Shown: positions 47,961 through 61,400, counted from the first letter of the stretch. The stretch: 64,000 bases of DNA from Nautilus pompilius (GCA_018389105.1 JACATO010000599.1:651501-715500); one strand, 5' to 3'. The notes: a model not told the origin generated them from the letters alone. A program made the numbers and translations.

Positions 47961-49919
47961 ATTCACTTTTCAGATTTCTTTCAGTTTGCCATTAAGCAAA
48001 CAAGTCTGTAGTAACTTCAAACACATCATCATCTAGAATAAGTGATGATAATTAATAATTGCTACTTAATATACAAAACTTGGAGTTTTCCATTCATTTT
48101 AAATTGATATTTTTTTATTTAAATCAATAAAATATTATTTTTTAAGGGTTTCAAACTAAAAATTAAAGGAAAACTAAGGTTTGTAGAAAGTGGTTCAGGC
48201 ATTTACCATTGGAACTAACTTATGATCCTATTTCAGCCATCTTTTCCTATCACCATCATCAGGAATTACATCCTGAGAATCAGATTCTACCAACCTCCTT
48301 TCTTCCAGCATGCCATATTGGACTAAACTCACTTATTTGATCTCATTTTGAGTCCCAATCCCTCCACTGACTGTGAGCACCAAAGTTGGCCATAGCATTG
48401 GTGCACACACAAAAAAATAGGATTGTCTTGTTGAGTATCAGAGTTCTTATGCATTTTCCATGTATTCTGCTTTACTTTGGTGATAGTAGTAATGTGCGTC
48501 TTAGAAGGACTGTACACCACCAGCACCAGATTAAGCTATATATATGCCATTTCTTTCAGTTTGGTGAGAGTTTGCATAGGCACAAGGTTTGCTTTGAGGC
48601 TATCAGGGTTATCAGTAATCTGAGATCACCATCTACTTTTCGTATTCCACAAACATAAATAACTCAGCATAACTAACCTTCCTTTCTGAATCATTCTTTT
48701 TTAGGCAATTCCAAAACAAATTTTTAACGTTTATAATAATTTCTGAACAGTTGTGGTGGATGCCATTGCTCTTTGTGTATGTCATGGTTGTGCATGCTTC
48801 TGTATAGGGTTCTGATGTCGAGTAGAAACAACTTGGAAATATGGCAGCATTTGGTTTTAAGATAGTTGCCACATGGCAAAATCCTGACATTGCTGTTCTC
48901 AATGCAGCATACTTTTACCCCCCATGTCCGTTTTCAAAAAAGAGGTCAGAAATGCAGAGTTGTTGATCCTTGAGGTATCTGTATGAGAGCATGATGTAAT
49001 TAATTATTTAAAAAAATTTTTTTTTATTAATAATAAATGAAAGTTAATCATAAACCCTTGTAATAAACAGCTTGTTTTAGAAATTCCATTGACCAGGATT
49101 TTTTCGTTTTCTAAAATGCTTTGAAATTCTTCAACAATAGCCAGGAAAGAGGCAGAGAATTAACTGCTTTAACTCACTGTGCTTTTGTTTGATGACATTA
49201 ATGTCTTCATTTTAAGAGAGAATGCTTTACAAAAAAAATAATAATAATAATAAATATATCGCCAGCAGTCTGTCTGGTAAAGGGTGATAGGTTCAGCAGA
49301 CAGTAATGGTCACATACAGCACATGCTAAAGTTATTAACTTCTCCCATGTTCTATGCTTCATCTTTAAATATCAATCAGGCGGCAGCTTCACTCAGTCTT
49401 GTCCAGCATAAGTGGTTCCAGAACAGTTAACCAAACTTATTTCATGCTGTATTGCTGTTTTGTAAGCAAGGATATTTTATGGCTGAAATCACAAGATGTG
49501 CCTGACATCTGCCTCAGTAGTAAGCAGTGTAGGTGTTTATATACAGGAAGCAATCAAATTATTTAAAGACTGCATTTATTTGCCTTCATTGAGAGTATAA
49601 TAGCTGTACATCATCGAGGCAAACTGTATGCTGATACATTGGTGTAAAAAAAAACAACAAAAAACAGATCAATTGATTGATTTAATTGTGCTTTGGGAAC
49701 ATGGTTTTAACTTTAAAATAAAGAGGGCATGGCCTGATAAGTATGAACCACAGTAGCTAGTATTCCAGCGAAGGCTTTTCGAAAGGAAATTGGATTATAT
49801 AATATCAGCATCGACATTTATGCTTCTTTTTTGATTCCTTTTTTCTTTCTGTTAAATTTTAAAGAGACAGTGGTTTGAACCAAATGGTATTACAACTTTT
49901 GGTCTGGTAGCAACAGATA

Positions 49920-50040
49920 GTAAATGCCATGTAAAAGGTGACTTTACAACCAATGAAACTAATTTTTCATATTTACTGTCAAGCAAATTACATGAAGGTG
50001 CTTTTGCTTCCTTATCACAGTCATCAAAGATGAAGTTTGT
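49920..50040 (+). repeat. Core repeat copy with two units
   Basis: TAAATGCCATGTAAAAGGTG, then CTTCCTTATCACAGTCATCA and AAGATGAAG. The two AAATGCCATGTAAA / AAATTACATGAAGG starts suggest two units in tandem. Confidence 0.45.
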
Positions 50041-51254
50041 TCAGTGAATCATGTTACATCTTTCTACACAGCAAAGCAAAATAATTAAAATGGCTAAAAC
50101 TATCACATTTCCTGTATTCATCAAAATAGCATCTCTAATGTACACTAAAAATAGAGATTATAATTGCTGGAGCATGATGGCAATAAACAAGGTAATTCAA
50201 TTTGTGTTCCTGTATTATGCAGTGATAATCAAGTAGTTCAGCAAATTGTTACATTTTTGTTTATCTCCCTTTTTTCCCTTCAATTTCCATTATCGCAAAC
50301 ATGAAAACAATCTGTCATGTGACTATAATCGGTTTGGACCATTCTGAATATGAATTTGTCTTTCTATTTTCCCTACATTTGACCGATGTTTTAGAGTCTT
50401 TCTGTCCTTATCACTATAAATGCTCACCTACTTAGTGGTACCTTGATGCTTAGGAGTCTTACTCTCATGGTTATCCTAAATAACAATAGATGGTTTGATC
50501 TTAGAAACTATATTGTTGGTTTAATAGTTTTGAAAAGCATCTTACTGCTGTGCACAGTGTTGCCCCAAAAGATGTGTTTGTTCTGGGGCATTCCCTGAGA
50601 TAACACACTATGGTTTCGGTTACATTACAATTATGGGCACTTCTTTTAGGAGGCCACTTCTATCCTATGATTATTTTAGGAGACCTGCGCCAAGTTTGCT
50701 AATTTGTATATGCAAGTCACTGGGTAATTTGTGAAAACGTCTCTGCTTATTTTAAAATTCTAATCTCTTCATTAGATTCATCCCTACATAGCTCCTTAAT
50801 ATTTTTTTGGTTGACGTATTGTTTACGTTCTTGAAGTCAGTATGCCAGCTTGACTTTGAGATAATTTAGTTGCAGCTTTGACAGGTTTGTCAACGTTTTT
50901 CATTGTCTGGTACACCAACTTGTCCCAGTAACCGTTGCTATGTACATAGGCAACCTCTTTTAGACAGCTTCATGAGCGCATTACATATTCATTGCTCTTG
51001 TAACTCCAGGCTAGCCTCTTCTATTTCCATGAATGATTGTGTTTAATTTATTTTATCTGGGAAACATGCCCTTTTTGATCTAATTTAGGCTAATGAAAGA
51101 TTTCTGTGAAGGTTGAACTATGGGATGGATTTCGAAATCAGTCAGAAGATGAAAATTCGTCTTTATTTCATCTGTGACGAATGCTATGAAAAGCAAGAAG
51201 ACATATTTTTTAAGTATTTGCATCAAAATAGTAATGTGGAAGTTAGTAGGTGAT

Positions 51255-51500
51255 TATGTAAATGCCCTGCAATGATGCTCATTTTGGTTTTGACAACAGT
51301 CATTAAAACTGAGGTCTACTTTCCTGGTATGTGGATTAAATGAAAAAAGCACCTGTACTCATTATTTAGCAACAGCATATGGAAACAAAAGACCATCTTT
51401 ATGCTGTATTTACATGAGGTGTAAAGGCAATTAAATGCCATGTAAAAATGGTCTTTACTTCATCATTAATGGACAAATAAAGATGACTTTTTTGTTCTGA
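51255..51500 (+). repeat. Two further core repeat copies
   Basis: GTAAATGCCCTGCAATGATG with ACAACAGTCATTAAAACTGA at 51259-51314, and AAATGCCATGTAAAAATGG with a diverged end at 51434-51490. Confidence 0.4.
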
Positions 51501-51621
51501 GTCACTGGCATTTCTGGAAATTGGTGGACTTTAAATGATATTTTGTCAAAAGCTACATAAAATAAATTGGCATTCAATAAGCCATGGATTCAAGACCAGC
51601 TTAAATCACTTGTATAATCCA

Positions 51622-51672
51622 TATATATATATATAATATATATATATATATATTATATATATATATATATAT
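51622..51672. repeat. TA microsatellite, palindromic
   Basis: About 50 bp of TA dinucleotides with two AT phase shifts, able to form cruciforms. A GCA triplet run follows near 51703-51718. Confidence 0.9.
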
Positions 51673-54600
51673 CTACAGACTAATTAACATTTTTGCCCCA
51701 AAGCAGCAGCAGCAGCAGTTAGGGCTAAGCCCTGATGATGATGGCAAGATTGTGGAAGAGTAGGTTTACTAATTGCTTTACTTACCACTGATAAGGAAAC
51801 CATTAATAAAAATATATATATAACACTAAAGCACATTCAGAATCTCTTCAGATTTGTTTGTTGGTTTGGTCTAATATATAGCGCAATCTTTGACATAAAA
51901 CTAATGAATTTAGTGGATGGATAATGTACCTTTAGAGAAGGATCCTAGATAAGAATCTTGTTAGAAATCATTACTTTTTAACAGCTTGAGAAACATTTCG
52001 CTTTGGTAACTCTTCTTTTTTATATATTTACAGATAATATTTCGCTTAAAAATGCTTAATTAGTATTATCTAAAGGAAAATATCAGGCAGATTTTCTTTT
52101 CTTTTTTGTTTGTTTGTTTGTTGATGCACACGCAGGTTAAAACGATAAGTCTGTGACAATTATCGACTTTGAGCGTTATTGTCACGAAGGTCCTGCCAGA
52201 CATCATCAGCCCGATGAGAAGAATCTCCACCAAGTCAGCTCCCTAACATCTCTGGAGTAATTCTCCTGTCACCGTCTCTGGGAACCTTTTTATATTGAAA
52301 TACTAAAGTGGGGGGGTGAATGTATGCTGTATGGTGTGTCTGTCTGTAAATCACCTAGCCAAGGATGAGCCATTGCAGACTGCAAAGAGAGACAGGTGCT
52401 CTCAGCATATGTGGTTGGGGTGAGAAAGAGAGAAATTGATGAAAACTGTGTTGCATTTACGTAAATAATTTTAAAGGTAATGGAAGATATTTCAGCCTCT
52501 TTTTCTTTTTTTGTAAATTTGTATTTTGGAAACATGAAATAACTTTTTTTAGGAAGTGGAGTTTTTGGAAAAAAAAAATTATTTTTTTCTATATTAGCAC
52601 TGTGTTGTGTTCTTGTTTGCAATAAAATCTTCTATTCTAATATGGTAGGGGAGGGCCCCTCCTACTTAGAACTGTGCTCAGGGGCCTCCAAATCACAATG
52701 TCACTGGAGCGATGTGCTTGTGTGTGTGTGTGTGTGTGTTTGTGTGTAATTACAAATGGCTGTATGTTTGTTTGTTTGTTTGTTTTTATGTCAAGCAATA
52801 CCTGGCTTTATCCAAATAAACAATTCAGACACACGTTCTGTTATCTCCGTATCGTATCATCTGGCATCACCGTGTCTAGTTTCACATGGAACCAGTATAA
52901 GTTTTGTAAGTTTAACTTTGATAAAGCTGAATACAGTTTTAATGTGAAGCTGGAGTGGGGGAAGTGGTTGTTGGTCTCTCTTCTTTTTTTTTTCTTCTTT
53001 TAATCCAGGGGATTGTTCATCTTTGGATAAAATTTAAACCCACCCATCAACTGCAATGCTTGGTGGTTTAGTACAGAGTTAATTCTACTTTTAACTTAGC
53101 AGTTGCAAGGAGACAGGGAGGTATCATGGCTTGTGCAAGGGCACTAAGGTTAAAAACATGCTTTAATCATGTATAGATAATATGGTTAAGTAAGGGCTCT
53201 TGGGGGAAGACAAATGGCGGCTATCAATACTGTTCTTAAATTAATTAATTCCCTTGCCATTTACCAAACTTTCAGGTTTTTTATTTCATTTGCTAACCAT
53301 TTTATTATATATATATATATATTTTTGTATATTTAATTGTTCCAGAAATTTTAGCCTATTTTTGATTATGATACCTAGTATTAATAACTATATAAAGATG
53401 AGAATACATTTTCTTTATACATGATCAAAATTTTGTTATATATATATATATTAGTTCTGTTGAACATGTGAAATTCAAACCTAAGACCTGGAAACATTCT
53501 AGTAAATCTATGCTGAACTTTCTTTTAATGAATCTGTTTTTGTTTTTTTTTTAATAAGAACCTCACAGAATATTCAAGCTGTAAATGAACCAAGGATTTA
53601 TACAATGGAACTACATCTTTACTTTTATGCTATGCAGTAGCTTGACTGCACTACTCTTCACATTTGAGATTTTGGTTAACAAATTATACTTTTCTGAAAC
53701 TACATTTTCAAGTTTACTGTTACCCATATTTTACATCTATAGTAAAAAATTAACCATGCACCTGCTCAGATTCTTTTAACTTTTTCTGTTAGTCTTTTAT
53801 GTGGAACTTCATCAAAAAGTCCACTAAGGTTCAAATAAGTTAGAGCATCTTGATTTTTATATCAGTAGCTAACTTAGTTAAACCTGAAAATTCTAGGTTT
53901 GTTAGGCAGCATCCCTTCCTAGCTTGCAACGCTTGTTGAGAACCTTTTAAAACATAGATAATTTTGACAGGTCGCCTTTACTAAAGGATTCTGAAGTCTT
54001 GCATGCTGCTAAGGTTGAATTAATTAGCCTCTAATTACCATAAATCACTTTTATTGTCCTCGTTAAGAATAATTGTAACGTTCTTGGTTTAGAGAAGACC
54101 TTTCAGTAATGATGAATAAACAAAAAGAGCTAGGTGGGGTTAGGGTTGCCAAGCACTGCAGGTAACCAAGAATGACAAGGCAGCAGATTTCGGTCTCTTT
54201 CCTCACAGTAAAAATTCAGTGGTCATAGAGTCTGAAACTGATGAAACATAAGTACATACCAGCTTATAGTGAGTAAATAACTCACAAAAAGAAAGTTTAG
54301 TTGGGATGAGTCAGAGAAGGAAGCATTGATTACCCTGGACTATGTAGATTAACAACCGGTATTTTCCTTCCTCAAGTGGTTTCAGCTGCTGTTCATCTTT
54401 TCCTTCTGCCTGTGGTTTGTTTTGTTTGTTTTTTAATGGCGTATATTATATAAAACCTTAGCAACACTTCACGCCAAAACATCTGTGAGTGAACCAGTTT
54501 GAACCGTCTGCTCTGTTTGGTTTCTCTGGTTATGTTTCGAACCATGCTTACCGGAACAGTGGCTTTCCTGCAATTCATTAATGTTCATCATTTATTCACT

Positions 54601-54744
54601 ACAGTCCTAGTAACTAATGAGCAAGAAATAATCATGTTTTATATTAGGTATTATGTGTTTTGGCTTTAAATGATTGTATTGAATAACTACTACAGTTTTT
54701 TTTTTGTTGTTTGTTTGTTTTCCATGCATTAATGCCTACAAGGG

Positions 54745-55010
54745 AGGAACCATGGCGTTGTAGTTATCCATTATGAATTGTTGCCAGTCTTGTTCCATGA
54801 TTTTGGGCTCAAAGATTTTGGCTCAAGCATGGAAAACCTTATTAGAATTGGGTATTCTTTTTATGTAGAAGAAAACCCATCCAGTATGTTGGTAAAGAAG
54901 AGGGGGGAGAAATCCCAAACTGAGCTATTCTCCTGCAGAAGTTGAACCCTGGTCTTCAGCCTTGATAGTTCAGTAGGTTAATGACTGAGCATCCAACCAG
55001 CTGCCCCTTT
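54745..55010 (-). repeat. SINE-like repeat, inverted copy
   Basis: On the minus strand AGCTGGTTGGATGCTCAGTC and the B-box-like AGGGTTCAACTTCTGCAGG, followed by AGCTCAGTTTGGGATTTCTC, follow the head-to-body order of the family. Confidence 0.5.
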
Positions 55011-58000
55011 ATTCGGTTGTGATTTTTTAAACATACTAATTATTCATTTTGGAATTACTTTATTTAATATGGGATAAAATACTTTTATTTGTTCATTAAC
55101 ATTACCTAGATCTAAAGCATTTTCTCAGTAAATTTTATTTATTTTGCATTTATTTTGTTTGTTTTAATTGTTGAACTCCAGGGTTTCTTTGTGTGTTTTC
55201 AATGTGGATTAAAATTTACCAGAATTGTGTCACCGTTAGTCAGCAGCTTATTGAGGCTGGCATCAGGAACAAACCCTAAATCTTGCAGTTCGTTACTTCG
55301 TGTGTCCACCAGAAAAAAGATTTTAACAAATAATATTTAATATGAATGGAGTTAACAAATCTCTTTTACTTCTGGAAACATTACCCTCTTTGTCAGTCTT
55401 CATCGTAGTAGTATGCCAAGAGATAGTCTGGGGATTTCTGTTCAGTGAAGGGAAATCATTGAGTCTATTGCTCTTTGATTGCTTCGCATCATTCTCGGTC
55501 TTTAAACAGCTTCTGTGTCATCTCCCCAGGCTCCCTGCATTACCCCTGCGCTGTGGGAGTTTGCCAGCCTTATTAAGATCAACCACATTGGTTCCGAGAG
55601 CTCCACTCCGTGAAAGCAGGCTTTATATCAATTACACTTCAGGTGTTAACCACGTACCACGACTGTGAAGTACTGATACTTCCTCACGGACGACAGGGAG
55701 AGCTCGATTAGCATAATGGTGCTATTTGGGAAGAAATGAAACACGAGAAAGAAAGAAATTAGTTATGAGATTGTGAAAGGGAATATACCAGTGTGCACAA
55801 TGGCATATGAGAACAAGTGAAAAAACAACCATAAATCTTTAAAAAATGCTTCAGTAACTGTTTCCCTAACCTGTCGGGAAATAACCCCATTTAGTAATAA
55901 TTACATATCACTAACCATGTGACATTCAATATGGAGAATTTGTATCCAATTCATCTTTGGTTATTATGGTAATGTTATGTACCATCCTTTTTCATCACTG
56001 CATAAATTATGAAAAAAAACAAACCTTCAATGTTGACAATGGAGTTCTTTCTCCCAATATACACAAAGCTATCACCTGTATATATTTCATTTCTCTAAAG
56101 AGATGTATAATTTGAAATTGGTGCTAATTATCAGAAATCTACTATTTTTTCCCTGAGCTTTAAAAGTGAAGACCTTAACTTGTGGTGGCGATTAGCATCC
56201 AAGCATAAAAATAGCTCTGTCTGAATCTTCTTGCATAATAATTGCCTGCCCCTTCTACTTTTGTGTTATGTCTCCAGTTACATTAACACCCACCCACCCC
56301 ATTTTCTTAATTACACCATCTTACTGGGTGGTTGGGGTGGGGGAAGAACTCAATTTTTTTCATACATCTGTTCAGCAAGATGAATAAGGATTTAATGAAC
56401 CCAAATAAAGTTTCTGAGGCTGATCACACATATATACACTTGTTACACTATATCATTTCACAATAGCAATAGCTGACAGGTTTCAAACTCAATACAGATT
56501 CTGATAATGAATTTCCTACATGGCTTCAAATGCAGATGCCAACACAGGACAGTTTGAAACTCGCAAATGGTCCCCCTTTTGTTTCGCCTTAAAATGGGGA
56601 TCACCCCCGTCATTAAACGAGATTTTAGAAGATGAATTCTTTGCATCAAAGAAAATGTCTATTTACTTATTGCTTACCTGAAAAAGGCTTTCAGCAATGG
56701 AATAAAATAGCCTCCCACTATGGAAAAATGATAGCATGAACTAAACACTCCAAGCCTTTGTACTCTTTCTTGATAGCTACACTCTCCCCCCCTCTCTCAT
56801 ATATACACATAATCTAACCAATCTAGTAAATATTCTTGGAGCTTCTTCAAATAAGCAATATCCCTTTGGCAATAAAGATTCCTTCCCTCGACCAACCGCA
56901 TACAGCAAGCTGGATTTGATATGATAGAACTAAGACTTCTGTTATAGACAAACGCATTGGTTTGAGATTGACCAGACTTCTTTCTATGGACCAGCAGCTC
57001 TTCTCATAGCTACAAAAGCTGAGGTGGTTTTCTAAATTAAACAGCAGATTTGGGCAGGAATATAAATAAAAAAAAACAAGTCTTAACCTCATATGATCAC
57101 AAATTTTGTTTTTCCTAAAGACGTCCAATTCAGATTAATAATTTAAAATCAAAAATATTCGTTTACCTTATCAATGCTGAATTTCCAAGGTGTCTTGTTT
57201 TGGTTTTGTTTGGACAGCGGCAGGTTAGCACACTCTATTTGCATTATGTTCAGGCCGTGCGATATGTCTGGCCAGTTGTCCTCCTTTCATTTTTCCGTCA
57301 TATTTTTCCCTGAAAATCTTCTTCGCACAACTGTTGGGAAAGGTGGCTGCCTGCCTGTGGCATTGTTTGGTTTACTTATTCTGTATTTGGTATTCTCTGA
57401 GTACTCATGAAGGAGAAACCACCGCATGGCAACACCAGTATGTGTTTGCTACCCACACTATTCACATTGTTTGATCATTTGCTCAACAAACAATGTTTTC
57501 TGGTTCCTTTCAAGTCTGGCTATAGAATTAACCCTTTTTGATTGTAGATGACCTTTAACATTACATGGTTATCAGGCTAGCAACACAAAGGGCGGGCAGG
57601 TTTGAATATCAGCTTACAATAAGGGCTACATGGGTTTTTCTTAAATTGCTTTTTATATTAACATTACTAATCTCAAATTATCAAAAAGTTGGAAGAAATA
57701 ATTATGCATTAACATAGCAGAAAGTTTATTTAATTTCATTGCTCATTTCTACTGAAATTATAAATTGTGGTATCATGATGCGGAAAGCACCAACTGGGAA
57801 ATGATGTCAGAAACCAGAGATTGCCAATACAAGATACACTATGCACAACTATAATGTCATGAAATTTCAAATTTTCTGAAATTCATTCCAAGTTAATGCT
57901 ATGGGTCAGTTACTAAAATAAAGGCTTTAGTTGTGGAATAAATAAAAAAAACTCTTTTTTACCAGACTATGGTGTTTGTTAGAGATTTTATTTCCATTAT

Positions 58001-58200
58001 GCTATCTTTCATGCTGTGTGCAGACTTGACAGAAGTAAGTAGACATCCCATGACACTCAAATATGCCATGACATTGAAAACTATAGGAAAAAAACTACAG
58101 GCCAGAGGAAGCTTTAATTTACAGACAATCTTGGCACAAAAAGGTGGTTCACAGGAACTGATGGAATTTGAAAGGAAGCAGGCAATGGGGATATTGGTAA
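55011..58200. other. Mostly non-coding; one exon-like patch
   Basis: No gene is supported apart from the ambiguous segment at 55530-55642. C and CA-rich patches lie near 56280-56345. The minus-strand frame at 56847-57128 and the plus frame at 57174-57410 are unrecognised. Confidence 0.4.
55530..55642 (+). other. Exon-like GC-rich segment, strand unclear
   Basis: A strong acceptor-like TTCTGTGTCATCTCCCCAG ends at 55529, and CAG followed by GTGTTA lies at 55640-55646, leaving an open 113-nt segment in one plus frame (from LPALPLRCGSLPALL to RLYINYTS). Another plus frame from the same acceptor gives APCITPALWEFASLIKINHI before a stop. The minus strand also reads open (GALGTNVVDLNKAGKLPQRR before a GTAATG word). 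Three competing readings and no recognised family mean this may be a conserved non-coding element or chance. Confidence 0.2.
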
Positions 58201-58579
58201 GAATCATTAGGGAATCTCTAGGGCACTTGGTATTTCACTATTAACAGGGCAATTGTCAATTTCAAGAGGGGTCATATGACAACCATTTTCCTGCATCCTG
58301 GATTCCAAAGCCAACAGAACAGGGACTTTACATTCCAAAGACAAGCGTAGAAAGAAAACCTCAACAACTGTTTTCAAATGTAGCAGAACCATGTGCAGCT
58401 GTCCACAAGAAAAATCTGACATTATCTCCACGGTATAGGCTACAACAAAGAAGCACCAAGACAAAACCAGTTCTCACTTCACTCAGTTCAATCTCTGAAC
58501 CATTCGCTAGCCACAACAAAATACGTTGATCTGTCTACCATGGCACAGGGTACAACTTTGACCACTGAATAGTCATCTC

Positions 58580-58850
58580 TTTTGGTCCGAGAATGGACTA
58601 ACTGCGAAGAGAACTATTTTCATGGAAGATTACCTCTCAGTTCACACCACTCTAAATTGCATTGATGGGAAAGCGAGTCTGGACACTGAAGCTCTGCTAT
58701 GTCCTGGATAATCACCAGACATGAACCCCATTGTGTACATGTGGACTATTCTCAACCAATATCTGAGTGTGTCTGTAAATCCTGCAGATCAGGATTGTGG
58801 ATCTTGTCCACACTGTCAGTGTGTTGTTGCTGGCTTGGATAAGGCAAATA
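58580..58850 (+). pseudogene. Tc1-like transposase relic, copy 3 (different family)
   Basis: On the plus strand, MEDYLSVHTTLNCIDGKASL near 58621-58680 resembles the QDNAxVHTA second catalytic block (Asp kept, Asn changed to Tyr). In the same frame after one stop, SPDMNPIVYMWTILNQYL at 58712-58765 is the SPDMNPIEN(L/V)W block with Val replacing the catalytic Glu. The family differs from the relics at 6.3 and 12.6 kb. Upstream sequence from about 58250 may hold the remaining N-terminal part, but I could not confirm it. The plus frame at 57969-58244 is unrecognised. Confidence 0.6.
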
Positions 58851-59099
58851 TTTACACAAAGTATTAATTCCTCTCTCATTTTTCTAATGCTATGCAATTT
58901 TCTAGAATAAATAACTATTCTCTCAAACTTGGATCTCTGTTAAGTCTTTAAAAAAAAAGCAATTTGATTTTCTTTCTCAGTGGACTGATGAAGGACTATT
59001 ATAGTAAGTACTCAGCTTCATTCTGTTAAGTTGTTACAGAAGATATGTCACTTTTTTTACCACAACATTGAGACTTCATATCACTGCTGAATGTGAAGT

Positions 59100-60093
59100 T
59101 TATTAATCGTTAGTTCCATTAAAATCAGTACACTTCTGCCAACAAGGTACAAGCACATTTATACCATTTTGAAAAAAATCTGGATTTCTGGAGTCGATAA
59201 ACTGTTGGAAGGCATTTTCATTTGCTGCTTGGTTGGAGAAGGATTTTATATGGAGGAAGCTGTTGAGGTGTTTGAAAAGGTGATAGACTGCGGGAGAGAA
59301 CTTCATACCCCAAAGCATTCAGTTTCTGAAGAGTCACTTTTGCAACATGAGGACGAGTATTGTCGTGGAGCAGGATTGGGCCTCTTCAATTCACCATTGG
59401 TGGCTGTCGTTGGGAGAGTTTCTGATGAACAACGTTTAATTCATGACAGTACCTTTCAGCTGTGATGGCTTCACCGGGTTGCAAGAGGTTATAGTGGATG
59501 ACACCAGTTGCAATCCACCAGACAGTGACTATGACCTTCTTTGGATGGAGGGTGGGTTTTGGAATGTGGTAGATATCTTGTCTCTGTTGAGCCACTGTGG
59601 TGATTGTTTACGATTGTCGTAAATGATCCATTTTTCATCACGCGTAATGATTCAGTCAAGGAATGGGTCGTTTTTGTTTCTTATGACAAGCGAAGAGCAG
59701 ATCTCCAATCGACAATTTTGTTGTTGTTGTTTATTGAACTCGTGAAGCACCCACTTGTCAAGCTTCTTCACCTTGCTGACTCTGTGAAGATGCCAGGGAA
59801 ACAGTTGCAGTGCTTATGTCAAGCTCCCCAGCAATTTCTCACACTGTTTTTCTTCGATCGGCTTCAACTGAGGTTTACAGACGGTCGTCATCACAGCTGG
59901 AAGGACATCCACTAAATTTCTCATCTTCGAGGCTCACATCTCCTGATTGAAACTTTGCAAACCATCGTTGTACTGTGCGCTCATTTGCTCTGTCCTCGCC
60001 CCATGCTCGCTTAATGTTACGAGTCGCCTCACTCACTTTGTGGCCCGGTTTGAACTCATGAAGCAAAATGGCACGAATAACTTTTCTATCCAC
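59100..60093 (-). pseudogene. Cecropia-type mariner transposase relic (SETMAR-like)
   Basis: Starting from the Met at 60093, the minus strand reads MDRKVIRAILLHEFKPGHK then NERTVQRWFAKFQSGD, the N-terminal domain of the lineage that also gave the SETMAR transposase. Later blocks: KLDKWVLHEF (WVPHEL linker), RDEKWIIYDNRK with the first catalytic Asp at about 59637-59639, VIVTVWWIATGVIHY, RGPILLHDNTRPHVAKV with the second Asp at about 59362-59364, and YHLFKHLNSF to WQKCTDFNGTND at the C-terminus. At least three stops, more than one frameshift and a deletion of about 30 bp near 59284-59296 break it. The deletion removes the third catalytic block (PYSPDLSPTD in the family). Terminal repeats were not found. 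Inactive. Confidence 0.88.
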
Positions 60094-60099
60094 GCTTCA

Positions 60100-61179
60100 C
60101 TCAGAACCCTGAAACAGATATCCGTTTCTATTTTTAAAAAGGTGGGTTTTGCATAATGTATGCCAAAGCATACGCTAGTAAACAATATATATGTCGATCT
60201 TGATAAGTCTATTACTAAAAGCTAAAACTGACCTTCATAATTATAATTGTTATGAATTTCAACTAAAACTAGTAGACTAATAGTTACTATAATATTAAAT
60301 TAAAACCAGGTTGTCTTTTGTTGTTGTTTTTTCCACTGAGTTAGGGTTGGACCGTGGTTGATCTGTGGTTAATTATGATAGTGTGTGGTTTTAGCTACAG
60401 CTGATCCAGTCAAGCATCGGAGAACTTTGTAAGCGGCTGATAGCGAGTGGTAACAAAGGCTTTCTGTCTTCGACCACCAAGTTTTGACAGAAGTTTGAGA
60501 AAAAAGAGAAGATCTATGACTATGTCTGTTGCAAGGCAATGTTTAGAAAGGTAAACCAAAATAACTGAACGTTTACGCTGCACCAGGTAAAGGAAATGTT
60601 TGGTGCTTCAGGGAAGATTGGACTAATATAATTGATGGTAATTCAGGAAACATTCGATATACTATTAGTTCTTCATAAATATTTTACTGGTGTTTTTCAC
60701 TCATGATAATAGACCAACCATACTGAAGATATTTCCCTCTACAGGAAAAGGATCTGAAAAAATCCATTGATTAGCCAACCTGAAGTAGGTAAATTATTAG
60801 ATTTAACATGTGATTAGGTTATATTTTACCCTTTAAGTAGGAATGCTCTGAAAATCAATAGAAAATGGAAAGCCATTGTCGACTTGGAGACAAGCCAATG
60901 CATTCAACGTTTGAAAGGAGAAAAGGGTCTTGAAGCAAAGTTAGAGAGGTAATTATAGGAGAGAGAGTCTGACATTGGTTTTGTTAAAATTCTTGACAGT
61001 GAAATTAAGGAGAAACTCATCCATTTAAGCCAAACTAACTCTTGGTAATCTTGTTTAAGTAATTAGAGATCCTTGAAGTCAGTAACTTGAGTAAAGAAAG
61101 TAGATCTAAGTATATAATAGATATTATTTTGTACCGTAAATAATTCCCAAAATTGTGAGAGTTTAGTGAGTGGAAAGCT
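60100..61179. other. Non-coding, no gene seen
   Basis: Short frames only. The first 150 bp may still be the 5' end of the cecropia-type mariner. Confidence 0.5.
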
Positions 61180-61400
61180 GTCTTTAATGAGTATCATTAA
61201 GAACCAAGAGACTATCTTTAGTTCACCTTTAATGAGCTTCTTAAGAACCAAAAGATCAACATTACTTCATCTTTAATGATTGATATGAGAAACCAGTGGA
61301 TGATCTTTACATGGTACTTAAATTTCATTAAATATTAAAAATAATGTCATATAAAAAAACACATAAAGGCATTCTTTGTTCTTAACACTATTAAAGATGG
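61180..61400 (-). repeat. Three tandem units of the core repeat, then one inverted unit
   Basis: On the plus strand CTTTAATGAGTATCATTAAG, CTTTAATGAGCTTCTTAAGA and CTTTAATGATTGATATGAGA begin three successive units of about 47 bp, each followed by an AACCA-type word and a GAT(C/A)-ACTT end. At 61375-61400, TTCTTTGTTCTTAACACTAT then TAAAGATGGA is the same core in the opposite orientation. This is the clearest view of how the family is built. Confidence 0.6.

Larger units (their letters stand above)
47961..54744. other. Long non-coding stretch with repeats
   Basis: No gene is supported. Minus-strand frames at 48329-48526 and 48633-48902 are unrecognised. The region holds TA-rich tracts at 51622-51672, 53307-53322 and 53439-53451, a TG repeat near 52711-52747, TTTG repeats near 52109 and 52766, and dispersed-repeat copies at 49920-50040, 51255-51315 and 51430-51500. 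Confidence 0.45.

Noticed and set aside
48240..48902. Possible retroelement protein on the minus strand
   Set aside because: The sequence reads protein-like in patches, but I could find no reverse transcriptase or endonuclease motif.
52140..52260. GC-richer open segment as an exon
   Set aside because: The good acceptor (CACACGCAG) is out of frame with the open reading because of an immediate TAA, and there is no donor before the stop.
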